From Enemella evansiae (GTDB lineage Bacteria > Actinomycetota > Actinomycetes > Propionibacteriales > Propionibacteriaceae): a DNA stretch of 64,000 bases. Below the pieces are notes generated by a model, which worked only from the letters and a program-made list of their open reading frames with translations, searched no databases and was not told where the DNA came from. Location: NCBI RefSeq assembly GCF_002250705.1, contig NZ_NMVP01000034.1, positions 186,001 to 250,000 of the forward strand, read 5' to 3'. The position numbers were made by a program, and so were the translations under genes. The stretch's first letter is position 1; each line of letters starts with the position of its first letter. This document shows, in pieces, positions 56,188 to 64,000 of the stretch.

Positions 56188-57557
56188 TGCTGCCCCCTCA
56201 CCAGCGCGAGCACCTCGTCGCGCAACGCTGCCATCTGCTTCGGATCCTTCGCCTCGACGTTCAGCCGCAGCAGCGGCTCGGTGTTCGACGGGCGCAGGTT
56301 GACCCACCAATCGGGCCCGTTGACCATCAGCCCGTCGGGGAAACCGACCTCGCCGCGGCCGGCGAAGGCCTCGGCCACCTTGTCCATCGCCTGCTTGGCG
56401 TCGGCGACGGTGGAGTTGATCTCGCCCGAGGAGGCGTACCGGTCGAAACGCTGCACCAGTCTCGACAGCGGCTCATCGCTGCGGCCGAGCATCGCCAGCA
56501 CGTGCAGGCCGGCGAGCATCCCGGTGTCGGCGCTCCAGAAGTCGCGGAAGTAGTAGTGCGCGGAGTGCTCGCCGCCGAAGATCGCGTCCCGCTCGGCCAT
56601 CGCGGCCTTCACATAGGTGTGGCCGACCCGGGAGACGACCGTCTCGCCACCCTCCTCGGCGACCACCTCGGCGACCGTGCGGGAGGTGATCGTGTTGATC
56701 ACGATCGTGCTGCCCGGTTCGCGGCGCAGCTCCTGGCAGGCGATCAGCGCGGTCACCGCGGACGGGTTCACCACCGCACCGGTCTCGTCGATGATGAAGC
56801 AGCGGTCCGCGTCGCCGTCGAAGACCAGCGCCAGATCGGCGCCGTTGTCGCGGACCGCGCGCTGCGCGTCGACCAGGTTCTCCGGCTCCAGCGGGTTCGG
56901 CTGATGGTTCGGGAAGGAACCGTCGAGATCGAGGAACAGCCCGACCATCTCCACATCCAGGCCGGCCAGCACGCTCGGCACGGTGTGCCCGCCCATCCCG
57001 TTGCCGGCGTCCACGACGACCTTGAGCCGGCGCATCCCCTCGGTCGGTACCAACGAGTGCAGGTGGTCCACATAGGCCGGCAGCAGATCCTGCTCGCGCC
57101 GGGTACCGGTGACCCGCGCCGCGGGCTTGGTCTCCTTGGCCTCGAAGTCGAACGCCTTGCGGGCGATGTCGATCAACTGCTTCGGGGTGACCGGGCGGGC
57201 ACCGGAGAGGCAGAACTTGATCCCGTTGTAGGTGGCGGGATTGTGCGAGGCGGTGAACTGTACGCCGGGCAGCTCGAGTCGCCCGGAGGCGAACCAGAGC
57301 TCGTCGGTGCTGGCCAGGCCGATGTCGATCACATCGGCACCGCGCGACATCGCCCCCTCGGCGAAGGCCCGGCTCAGCTCCTCACCGGTGACCCGCATGT
57401 CGCGGCCGAGTACGAAGGCGCCCTCGGCCTTGGTCAGGTCGAGCGTCTCGACGAAGGCGACCCCCAGGGCGTACGCCCCCTCGGCGTCCCACTGGGCATC
57501 CGCACCGCCGGCCAGGCCGCGGATGTCGTTGGCTTTGAAGATCTCTTGGCTCAGCAT
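56184..57557 (-). CDS. manB: Phosphomannomutase/phosphoglucomutase
   Basis: Interconverts hexose 6- and 1-phosphates, leading to GDP-mannose and cell-envelope mannosides; 457 residues. KANDIRGLAG at the start, the phosphoserine loop TASHNPATYNG, the metal loop DGDADRCFI, the sugar loop GEHSAHYYFRD and the phosphate site RPSNTEPLLRL. ATG 57557 lies 7 bases after TAGGCT; the in-frame GTG at 57560 is possible. It heads a coupled manB-Trm112-SIS operon. Confidence 0.95.
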   Translation of the reverse strand: MLSQEIFKANDIRGLAGGADAQWDAEGAYALGVAFVETLDLTKAEGAFVLGRDMRVTGEELSRAFAEGAMSRGADVIDIGLASTDELWFASGRLELPGVQFTASHNPATYNGIKFCLSGARPVTPKQLIDIARKAFDFEAKETKPAARVTGTRREQDLLPAYVDHLHSLVPTEGMRRLKVVVDAGNGMGGHTVPSVLAGLDVEMVGLFLDLDGSFPNHQPNPLEPENLVDAQRAVRDNGADLALVFDGDADRCFIIDETGAVVNPSAVTALIACQELRREPGSTIVINTITSRTVAEVVAEEGGETVVSRVGHTYVKAAMAERDAIFGGEHSAHYYFRDFWSADTGMLAGLHVLAMLGRSDEPLSRLVQRFDRYASSGEINSTVADAKQAMDKVAEAFAGRGEVGFPDGLMVNGPDWWVNLRPSNTEPLLRLNVEAKDPKQMAALRDEVLALVRGQQ

Positions 57558-57564
57558 CACCGGC

Positions 57565-57570
57565 AGCCTA
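57565..57570 (-). promoter_or_regulatory. -10 element, leaderless start of manB
   Basis: TAGGCT on the minus strand, 7 bases before ATG 57557. Confidence 0.55.
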
Positions 57571-57641
57571 TCGCCCTCACCCAGTCGATTGGGTGTCGCC
57601 GCTGGACGTTTCCTCGGAGTTCTCCCGGGGGTTGTTCCGGC

Positions 57642-58010
57642 TCAGGCGTCCGGATCGGCGAGGACGGTGAGATGGCCCCGCCGGGCGAGTTCGACGACGC
57701 GGCCGCCGGCGGTGGCGTCGGCGGGCGGCGGGTCGAGCGCGAACCCCACCTCGCGGACCGCGTTCGCGAGCGCGAGCAGGTCGTCGCTGCTCGGTTCGGC
57801 ATCGGCGTCCTCGGCGGCCGGCAGCCGGATCACCTCCCAGCCCCGCGGGGCCGACAGGTTGGCCTCATGCCGCTGACAGAGGTCGTAACCGTTCGGGTCG
57901 GACTGCAGCGCCAGGGGCCCGAGCACGGCCGTGGAGTCGGCGTACACATAGGTCAGGGTGGCCACGGCGGCGGCCGAGCAGCCGGTGCGGGAACAGACCC
58001 TGGATCTCAC
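57642..58010 (-). CDS. DUF3499 protein
   Basis: 122 residues. A zinc-finger-like N-terminus (VCSRTGCSAAAVATLTY, then YDLCQRHEANLS) is followed by a short acidic linker and a C-terminal helix region. Actinomycete-specific, always near manB and whiB2-type genes; function unknown. GTG 58010 is set by TAACGT. Confidence 0.88.
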   Translation of the reverse strand: MRSRVCSRTGCSAAAVATLTYVYADSTAVLGPLALQSDPNGYDLCQRHEANLSAPRGWEVIRLPAAEDADAEPSSDDLLALANAVREVGFALDPPPADATAGGRVVELARRGHLTVLADPDA

Positions 58011-58016
58011 CCGAAG

Positions 58017-58022
58017 ACGTTA
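58017..58022 (-). promoter_or_regulatory. -10 element, leaderless start of the DUF3499 gene
   Basis: TAACGT on the minus strand, 6 bases before GTG 58010. Confidence 0.5.
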
Positions 58023-58079
58023 ACGCGCAAGTGCAGTGAGCTCACGCGCGGCGCGCCATGACCCCGCTCTTCGGCCCCT

Positions 58080-58118
58080 TGGCTTCGACTCGCTCGTACC
58101 TCGCTCGCTCAGCCGGCG
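58080..58118. repeat. REP-associated subunit
   Basis: TGGCTTCGACTCGCTCGTAC then CTCGCTCGCTCAGCCGGCG; inverted relative to 24100-24135. Confidence 0.75.
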
Positions 58119-58137
58119 TACCGAGGATGATGGGGGC

Positions 58138-58548
58138 ATGGAGATCTCCGCTGCCCTGTCCTTCGCCGAGAGCAACCACCGAGCCGTGCTGACCACCCGG
58201 CGCCGCGACGACGGCGTCCAGTCCTCACCGGTGATCACCGCCGCCCTCGACGGCCGGATCGTGATCTCGAGCCGGGCGTCACTGGCGAAGGTACGCAACC
58301 TGCTCCGCGACCCGCGGGCCTCGATCGTCATCACCACCGACGCCTTCTTCGGCCGGTGGGTGCAGATCGACGGCACCGCGACGATCCGCGACCAGTCCGA
58401 TCCGGCCACCCTGGACCGGCTCGTCGAGATCTATCGCGCGATCGCCGGGGAGCATCCGGACTGGGACGACTACCGGCGCTCGATGGTCGTCGAGGAGCGG
58501 GTGGTCATCGAGATCGCCCCGGAGCGGGTCTCCGGTCAACTCGGCTGA
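58138..58548 (+). CDS. PPOX-class F420-dependent oxidoreductase
   Basis: 136 residues, split beta-barrel (pyridoxamine-phosphate-oxidase-like) fold. HRAVLTTRRRDDGVQSSPV at the start, VISSRASLAKVRNLLRDPRA in the middle (cofactor phosphate region), and WVQIDGTATI. Short members like this one in actinomycetes mostly use F420; substrate unknown. ATG 58138 has GGGGG 1 base upstream and GAGGATGATGG further up. A REP-like element follows. Confidence 0.85.
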   Translation: MEISAALSFAESNHRAVLTTRRRDDGVQSSPVITAALDGRIVISSRASLAKVRNLLRDPRASIVITTDAFFGRWVQIDGTATIRDQSDPATLDRLVEIYRAIAGEHPDWDDYRRSMVVEERVVIEIAPERVSGQLG

Positions 58549-58563
58549 GCGGGGCGGGTCGGG

Positions 58564-58626
58564 TTCATCTCGACACGCCAGCCATTGCTCCGCTTCGCTC
58601 CGCATGGCTGGCTACTCGATGAACGT
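58564..58626. repeat. REP-like palindromic element, long form
   Basis: TTCATCTCGACACGCCAGCC, core ATTGCTCCGCTTCGCTCCGC, end ATGGCTGGCTACTCGATGAACGT. Inner stem changed in step on both sides (GCCAGCCAT / ATGGCTGGC), a compensated change relative to 5031-5093. Confidence 0.88.
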
Positions 58627-58635
58627 TCTTGGCCG

Positions 58636-59070
58636 TCAGTCGGCCTCGCCGTATCCCTCGGGGTCGAGTTCGTCCACACCGATACCGGTGAGCGCGGAGA
58701 GCTGCTCGATGACCGTGCGGTGCACCAGGATCTTCAACCCGCGCGGGGTGGCGGCACGCAGCTCCAGCGGCCGGCGGTAGATCACCACCCGGGCCGGGCG
58801 GTCGTCGGTGGCCTCGACGGCGGCGGCCAGCGGCACCTGGTTGCCGGTCCAGGCGACCTCCAGATGCGGCACCTCTTCCCAGCCGATCTGCACCCGGGCC
58901 AGCGCCTCCGGGCGGCGGCGAGCGATCCGCGCCACCGATTCGGCGACCGCGTCGGTGAAGAACGCCTCGCGGTTCCGGGCCCGGTTCAGCGGTACCGGCG
59001 GCATCCCGGGCCGGGGCCGGGCCAGCGGTCCGCGCAGGCCGCGGGCATGCCGGTCGCGATGGCTGCTCAT
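58636..59070 (-). CDS. Metallopeptidase-family protein without HExxH
   Basis: 144 residues. It corresponds to the conserved minimal-zincin-like protein between DUF3499 and DUF5719 genes. VQIGWEEVPHLEV and VVIYRRPLELRA fit the family, but where the zincin helix should read HExxH it reads VHRTVIEQLSALTGI, so the zinc site is incomplete. Probably a non-catalytic derivative. ATG 59070 overlaps the DUF5719 stop by 4 bp, with GGAGGTGGG upstream. Confidence 0.75.
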   Translation of the reverse strand: MSSHRDRHARGLRGPLARPRPGMPPVPLNRARNREAFFTDAVAESVARIARRRPEALARVQIGWEEVPHLEVAWTGNQVPLAAAVEATDDRPARVVIYRRPLELRAATPRGLKILVHRTVIEQLSALTGIGVDELDPEGYGEAD

Positions 59071-60488
59071 CGTCCCACCTCCGGGTCGTGTTCGGGATCG
59101 ACGTCGACGGTGCCCTCCTCGGGCACCGACAGCGGTGCGGTCGCCAGGCCGGCGAGCGGACCCGATCCGGAGGTCAGCACCACCCCGGCGTACAACTGAC
59201 TGTCCCGCGGGGTACGCACCTGGACCGCGGCCGGCTGGTCGACCTGCTTGATCTCCCACAGATTGCTGCGGCCCGCCGCCACCGGCAACTCGGTCGCCAT
59301 CAGCTCCCGGCCGCTGCTGTCCACCAGTCTCAGCGGCACCGTGGCGTCCCGGATCCCGTTGTTGGAGACCACCACCGCGCCGGTGGCCCCGGAGGCGACC
59401 GCGATCGCGGCGATGCTGCTGCCGGCCAGCTCCGGCGCCGACGGCTGGACGGCGAGATCGGCCTCGGCGGGGTTGTCGCTGCTGCGCGCCAGCACCGCGG
59501 CGACCAGCGGCTGGTCCGCGGTCACCCGGACCGCGCCGATGTCACCGTTGAGCCCGCGGGTGAGCGGCAACCGGACCGTCGACTCGGCGTTCACGTCGAC
59601 ACCCGCCGCATCGGCCGGGGCGAAGGTGCCGTCGGGTCCGATCACCTCGATCTTGGCGGTGGTACGCCGGGCGCCCGGGTTGGTCAGGACGAGTTCGCGC
59701 GACCCGGGCCCGTCCGGTACGCCGGGTACGACCTGCAGCGGCGACGGCTCGGTGGAGGCGGTCTGCCAGTCGCTGCCGGCCGGTTGGGCGCCCTCACTGG
59801 CGCGCTGGCGTACCGTCGTGAAGACCCGACCACGGCTGGTCCGCACCTCCATCCCGACCGGTTCGACACCGGGGTTCGCGGCACCGGCGAACAGCGATTC
59901 CAGCGCGACCTCACGGGTCGAGTGCCCGGGTACGGTCACCCCGCGCCCACCGGCCGCGGCCAGCGGGCCGCTCGGACCGTAGAACCGCAGATCGACCTCG
60001 GCCTGCCCGGCGTCGGGGTTGATCAGCGTCAGTTGACTGCGCACGCTCGCCCCGCTCCCCCCGGGATCCCCGGAGAGCCCGGTGAACCAGGCCGAGGTGC
60101 TCGGGGCACCGCAGCGCGCCAGGCCGAGTCCCCGATCGGGACCACCGGTCGGGCTCTCGTACGCCGCAGCGGCCGATCCCTGGCTCTGCCGCCCCTCGGC
60201 CACCAGCACCATCGGCTGGTCCGCGCTGGCCACGGTCATCCCCTTCCCCGCCGGAATCGGCACCGGATCCCCGGCGGCCAGGGAGCGCAGCCCGAGCGTG
60301 CCCCAGCTGGTCGCCGAGACCGCGTTGATGGTCGCCGCGGCCGGGCAGACGGTGACGGTGCGACCCTCGGCCGCCACCGGCGGCAGCGGCCGTGGCTGCT
60401 TGACCGGCAGCGCGGCACCGCCGAACACCAGCCCGGCGCCGGCCGCCGCCACGGCGAGCACGGCCAGGGGTCGCAGGACGGTCTTCAT
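59067..60488 (-). CDS. DUF5719 exported protein
   Basis: 473 residues. An N-terminal hydrophobic segment (about 7-27) acts as signal or anchor; the rest is a series of beta-sandwich-like stretches (RSQLTLINPDAGQAEVDLRF, SRELVLTNPGARRTTAKIEV, AVVVSNNGIRDATVPLRLVD) in the extracytoplasmic space. Unknown function. Its ATG overlaps the stop of the large glycosyltransferase by 4 bp, suggesting the two act together in the envelope. Confidence 0.85.
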   Translation of the reverse strand: MKTVLRPLAVLAVAAAGAGLVFGGAALPVKQPRPLPPVAAEGRTVTVCPAAATINAVSATSWGTLGLRSLAAGDPVPIPAGKGMTVASADQPMVLVAEGRQSQGSAAAAYESPTGGPDRGLGLARCGAPSTSAWFTGLSGDPGGSGASVRSQLTLINPDAGQAEVDLRFYGPSGPLAAAGGRGVTVPGHSTREVALESLFAGAANPGVEPVGMEVRTSRGRVFTTVRQRASEGAQPAGSDWQTASTEPSPLQVVPGVPDGPGSRELVLTNPGARRTTAKIEVIGPDGTFAPADAAGVDVNAESTVRLPLTRGLNGDIGAVRVTADQPLVAAVLARSSDNPAEADLAVQPSAPELAGSSIAAIAVASGATGAVVVSNNGIRDATVPLRLVDSSGRELMATELPVAAGRSNLWEIKQVDQPAAVQVRTPRDSQLYAGVVLTSGSGPLAGLATAPLSVPEEGTVDVDPEHDPEVGR

Positions 60489-63400
60489 CGCTCCTCCTCC
60501 GCACGGACCGCCCGGACCGCCCGGGCCGCGACCGGTTCGGGTTCACCGAGCCCGAGCCGCTCCTGGCGCCGCTGCCGGGCCCCGGCGAGCGAGGGCGCCG
60601 CGAGCAGCGCGACCAGCACCAGCCCGATCAGCTGGGCCAGCGCCAACCAGCCCCGCCATGGGTCGGCGAGCCGCACCTCGAGCCGGCCCGCCCCGCCCGG
60701 TACCTCGAAGCTGGTCCGGTCCACACCGGTCCGGCCGGTCAGTTCGTTGCCGTTGAAGGTGACCCGCCAGCGGGGGTCGGTCGGTTCGCTGAGCACCAGT
60801 TGCCGCGGGCCGCCGGCGGCCGGCAGGTCGGCCCCCGCAGCGGCACCGCGGGCGTCCAGCACGACCGGGCGGTCACCGGTGACGACCCAGCGGCCGGCGG
60901 TCTGCGGCACGGTCCAGACGGTGGCGGTCTCGTCACCGGAGGCGGTACCCAGGCCGGGGGTGTTGTTGATCCGCGACTTCTGCTCCTCGCTGGCGCCGGT
61001 GACCCAGACATGGCCGACGGCCAGCCCGGCCAGATCGTCGGCCACCTGCTCGTCACCGTTGCCGGCGACCAACCGGGCGACGACACCGCGGGTGTGCTGC
61101 TGCATGGTGCCGGAGCCGCCGAAGGCGAGCCCCCGGTCGGCGTCACCGAGGCGGAGCTGGTCCCCCGCGATCAGCGACCAGGACATCGACGGGCCCTCGA
61201 TCCGGATCGCGAGCACCCGGGTCCGGGCCGGGGAGTTCATCGCATTGCGCAGATAGGGCGCCAGCGTGCTGCCGCTCTCCCGATGGACGGGGCCGTGGGC
61301 ACCCAGCATCGCCCACCAGACCGCGCCGGTACCGACCGCGGCCACCGTCACCGCGACCACCAGCAGGGTGCCCAGGTGCGCCAGCCCGAAGCTGCGCCGC
61401 CCGAGCGCCGCCGGCACCAGGTCCAGGCCGAGCGCGCCGGCGTACACCAGTGCCGCGAAGCCGATGAGCAGCAGCGCCACCGGTTCGGGCCGGACCCGGG
61501 TGCCCTGCGGCAACGTGGTGGCGAGCTGGCGGGACAGCAGCACCGCCAGCGCGAACGCCGCCAGCGCGGTACCGATCGCGGCCCAGACGGCGGGCGCGGC
61601 GGGGCGCAGCGCGACCCCGAGCAGCCCCCACAGCCACAGGGTGCCGAAGAAGATCGCGGCGACCCAGAGGATCGGGGTGCCGGCACCGGGGGTGAGACCG
61701 AGCAGCAGCTGCCAGACCGGCCCGACCGCGACGCCGCCGAGGCCGGCATCGGGGCCGACGAACAACCGGGTCCAGCCGTTCAGCACCGCGGGCCACCAGG
61801 GCGCCAGCAGCACCAGCGGGACCGCGGCGGCGACCACCAGCCGCAGCACCCGGCCGCGCTCCCGGCGTACCCGGATCGCTGCGATCAGGCCGCCGAGCAA
61901 CGCCAGCGCCCCCACCGGTGGATAGCAGGCGATCAGCACGGTGAGCAGCAGCCCGCTCGCCCAGGCGGGGCGCCAGGATTCCGGTCCGGTGGTGGGCCGC
62001 CGCAGCAGCGCCCGGATGGTGACGGCCAGCAGCGGGAGGAACACCGCGACGGCCAGCGGTGCGATCAACCCGCGGTTCACCGCGCCGAGCAGCGCGACCA
62101 GCAGGGCGTAGAGCACGGTGGCGGCGATCCGGACGCGGGTGTCGGCGACGGTACGCCGCAGCAGCGGCTGTGCGGCGAGCGCGGCCGCCGGCACCACGAA
62201 CAGCAGCCCGAGCGCCACCAGCAGCACCGGGCGGCCGAAGGACAGGGTGGAGAACAGCGCGGTGAACCCCAGCCAGGGCGGCGCCGAGAGCCCCGGGGCA
62301 CCGACGATCGGGTCGAGATAGGCACGGTAGGCGTCGGTGAGGGTGCTGCGGGCGGGCAGCAGCCATGCCGAGGCGGGACTGCCGGGCCCGATCAGGGTGC
62401 GGCCGGCGAACAGCGCGGTCATCGTGAGCAGCAGGGTGAGGACCGCGGTCGGGTTGGTCCACAGGCTGCGGCGATCGGGGTCCGCGCCGGCGGCGAAGTC
62501 GTCACCGGTCAGCTCGTCGATCGAGGTACCGGCCTCGGGGCCACGGGCCGGGCCCCGGCCGGGGAGATATTCGCGGACCGCGTCGGCGGCGCTGCGCAGG
62601 CCGGCCCAGCGGTCGGGCCGCAACCGGGCCACCTCGGCGGCGGACTCGGCGGAGGCGGCTGCGGGGATCCGGGTGCGCAGCGAGCGGGTCCGCGGGTTGC
62701 CGACGAAATCGCCGACCGCGGCCAGTTCGGCGCGGGCCAGGGCGGGCGCCTTGCCGAGCAGATAACCGAGGGCGCGCAGCCAGCCGGCGAGGACGAGTCT
62801 GATGCTGGACCAGCCGCCGGCATGGTGGGCGGCCACGGTACGCAGGGCCAGTTCCCGGTCGGTACCGTGCGGGTCGTCACCGATCAGCCCGGATCGGCGC
62901 AGCCCGGTACGCCCGGCCTGGCGGTGGGTGATCCGGGCATCGGGGCAGGTCCACACCTGGTAGCCGGCCGCGGTCGCCCGCCAGCCCAGGTCGACCCCGT
63001 CGCGGAACAGCGGCAGCTCCGGTGCCAGCCCGCCGAGCTCGGCGTACACCTCCCGGCGGATCAGCAGACCGCAGGTGGAGACCGCCAGCACCCGCCGCGC
63101 GGTGTGCTGGCCCTGGTCGATCTCGCCCGGTTCCAGGTCGAGCTCGCGGCGGCCGGAATCGGAGATCGACACGCCGACCTCGCTGAGCCGGGCGGGTCCG
63201 TCACCGCGGTGCGGCTGCAGCAGTTTGGGACCCAGCAGGGCCGCATCCGGATGGGCCAGCTGGCCGGCGAGGAGCTGCTGCAGGCTGTCGGGGTCGACGG
63301 TGATGTCGTCGTGCAGCAGCCAGAGCCATTCACCGGGTCGGGGTTCGGCGGCTTCCAGTGCCCGCTGCACCGCGGCGCCGAAACCGTCGGTGGTCTCACC

Positions 63401-63700
63401 GGCAAGGACCTCATCGAACAGGCCGCTGTCGCGGAGCTGGGCCGCGGTGTCGTCATCGGAGCCGGTGTCGACCGCCAGCCAGCGGTCCGGGCGGCGGGTC
63501 AGCTGCTGCAGGGAGGTGAGCGCCGGACCCAGCCAGGCCTGCGCGTTGTGGGCGACCAGGATCGCGGTGACCGGGATGCCGGTGGTGTCGACGGGGGTGT
63601 CTGCGGGTTCCTCACTGGCCCACGCCCACGGGTCGAGCCGATCCGCATCGAGGGGGGCTCCCAACGATCGCCGGGCGCCGGCCTCGGGCTGCTCAGGCAT
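60485..63700 (-). CDS. Large GT2 glycosyltransferase with multi-span C-terminus
   Basis: 1071 residues. Residues about 40-330 form a GT2 (GT-A) domain: VTAILVAHNAQAWLG, VDTGSDDDTAAQL, DGFGAAVQRALE, and LWLLHDDITVDPDSL with the D-D metal motif. Residues about 380-1060 carry roughly 12 spans and a large external loop (about 800-1000). Actinomycete proteins of this layout sit beside whiB2 and DUF5719 and are thought to build an envelope glycan; the acceptor is unknown. ATG 63700. It heads a chain of overlapping genes to the metallopeptidase. Confidence 0.88.
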   Translation of the reverse strand: MPEQPEAGARRSLGAPLDADRLDPWAWASEEPADTPVDTTGIPVTAILVAHNAQAWLGPALTSLQQLTRRPDRWLAVDTGSDDDTAAQLRDSGLFDEVLAGETTDGFGAAVQRALEAAEPRPGEWLWLLHDDITVDPDSLQQLLAGQLAHPDAALLGPKLLQPHRGDGPARLSEVGVSISDSGRRELDLEPGEIDQGQHTARRVLAVSTCGLLIRREVYAELGGLAPELPLFRDGVDLGWRATAAGYQVWTCPDARITHRQAGRTGLRRSGLIGDDPHGTDRELALRTVAAHHAGGWSSIRLVLAGWLRALGYLLGKAPALARAELAAVGDFVGNPRTRSLRTRIPAAASAESAAEVARLRPDRWAGLRSAADAVREYLPGRGPARGPEAGTSIDELTGDDFAAGADPDRRSLWTNPTAVLTLLLTMTALFAGRTLIGPGSPASAWLLPARSTLTDAYRAYLDPIVGAPGLSAPPWLGFTALFSTLSFGRPVLLVALGLLFVVPAAALAAQPLLRRTVADTRVRIAATVLYALLVALLGAVNRGLIAPLAVAVFLPLLAVTIRALLRRPTTGPESWRPAWASGLLLTVLIACYPPVGALALLGGLIAAIRVRRERGRVLRLVVAAAVPLVLLAPWWPAVLNGWTRLFVGPDAGLGGVAVGPVWQLLLGLTPGAGTPILWVAAIFFGTLWLWGLLGVALRPAAPAVWAAIGTALAAFALAVLLSRQLATTLPQGTRVRPEPVALLLIGFAALVYAGALGLDLVPAALGRRSFGLAHLGTLLVVAVTVAAVGTGAVWWAMLGAHGPVHRESGSTLAPYLRNAMNSPARTRVLAIRIEGPSMSWSLIAGDQLRLGDADRGLAFGGSGTMQQHTRGVVARLVAGNGDEQVADDLAGLAVGHVWVTGASEEQKSRINNTPGLGTASGDETATVWTVPQTAGRWVVTGDRPVVLDARGAAAGADLPAAGGPRQLVLSEPTDPRWRVTFNGNELTGRTGVDRTSFEVPGGAGRLEVRLADPWRGWLALAQLIGLVLVALLAAPSLAGARQRRQERLGLGEPEPVAARAVRAVRAEEER

Positions 63701-63764
63701 CGATTCGGAAACCTCACTGCGTACTTGGTGCCGGGGGCGTACGCCACAGACCCCCGAGAACGAC

Positions 63765-63794
63765 GAAGGGGCCGCCGCAGCGCCCCCTCATCGT
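63765..63794 (-). terminator. Possible terminator after whiB
   Basis: On the minus strand GAGGGGGCGCTGCGGCGGCC then CCTTCGTCG: a GGGG/CCCC-based stem with a GC-rich loop, weak T run. Confidence 0.3.
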
Positions 63795-63813
63795 AACGTC
63801 ACATCACGGCCGT

Positions 63814-64000
63814 TCAGACCGCCCGCTTCTTGAGCTTGCGGCGCTCCCGTTCGCTGAGGCCGCCCCAGATCCCGAACCGCTCGTCGTTGCCGAGCGCATA
63901 GTCCAGGCACTCGCTGCGCACCTCGCAGGAGAGGCAGACCTTCTTGGCCTCGCGGGTGCTGCCACCCTTCTCGGGGAAGAATGCTTCGGGGTCGGTCTGG
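63814..64000 (-). CDS. WhiB-family iron-sulfur regulator (partial, C-terminal part)
   Basis: 62 codons seen before the right edge; the first cluster cysteine lies outside. Visible: TDPEAFFPEKGGSTREAKKV, then CLSCEVRSEC (C..C....C of the 4Fe-4S site) and GIWGGLSERERRKLKKRAV, the G(V/I)WGG turn and basic DNA-binding tail. The neighbourhood (large GT2, DUF5719, DUF3499, manB) is that of mycobacterial whiB2 (WhmD), a cell-division and envelope regulator. Confidence 0.93.
   Translation of the reverse strand, partial: QTDPEAFFPEKGGSTREAKKVCLSCEVRSECLDYALGNDERFGIWGGLSERERRKLKKRAV

Overview
The window is GC-rich, gene-dense, bacterial chromosome. WhiB, MurT/GatD, LpqY-type sugar-binding lipoproteins, DUF3618, DUF3039, DUF3499, DUF5719 and a PPOX/F420-type oxidoreductase point to an actinomycete. 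The family Propionibacteriaceae is my best guess, not proven. About 60 protein genes, two tRNA genes and many small palindromic repeats are visible. No prophage, integrative element, insertion sequence or CRISPR array was seen.

Layout. 1-2.1 kb: an efflux pump (cut by the left edge) and its TetR repressor, with a clear operator. 2.1-4.8 kb: murT-gatD-phosphopantetheinyl transferase, joined by 4-bp overlaps. 5.1-11.2 kb: a Pls/PosA-type single-module peptide synthetase with three membrane/left-handed-helix modules, overlapped by an M1 metallopeptidase gene and followed by an S51 peptidase. This is the most unusual locus here and looks like a poly-amino-acid synthesis and turnover unit. 11.2-14.6 kb: an amino-acid permease gene broken by one amber codon, an alkyltransferase-like/NYN fusion, and an AbiEi-like gene plus tRNA-Lys bracketed by two inverted palindromic elements. 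14.8-18.2 kb: a trehalose/maltose-type ABC importer without its ATPase. 18.4-20.5 kb: GroES paralogue, DUF3618, Bcp, tRNA-Leu, acetyltransferase. 20.5-30 kb: a housekeeping block (rph-rdgB-thyA-folA chain, MBL hydrolase, murI, RraA-like, DUF421, clpS-DUF2017, pncB, pncA). 30-43.9 kb: AlkB, serine hydrolase, AraC/VOC, malQ, RDD protein, DUF2332, hppD with a divergent Lrp regulator, sulfatase, a second LpqY-like binding protein, a Ser/Thr kinase and hutG. 43.9-51.4 kb: SF2 helicase, a PucR regulator divergent from a lactonase-FmdB-iron alcohol dehydrogenase operon (possible gamma-butyrolactone catabolism), an MFS transporter and DUF3039. 51.5-64 kb: ahcY, a secreted Pro/Thr-repeat protein ending in LASTGF, then the block SIS protein-Trm112-manB-DUF3499-metallopeptidase-DUF5719-large GT2-WhiB, which resembles the mycobacterial whiB2-manB neighbourhood.

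Two patterns run through the window. First, at least 16 genes have a TANNNT hexamer 6-8 bases before the start codon and no Shine-Dalgarno sequence, the layout of leaderless transcripts. I used this to choose several starts. Second, intergenic gaps carry a family of related palindromes (arms ATCGAGTAGG / TGTCGAGAT), usually at gene ends. Start codons, lengths and motifs were read directly; family names come from recognition of motifs, since no search could be run.
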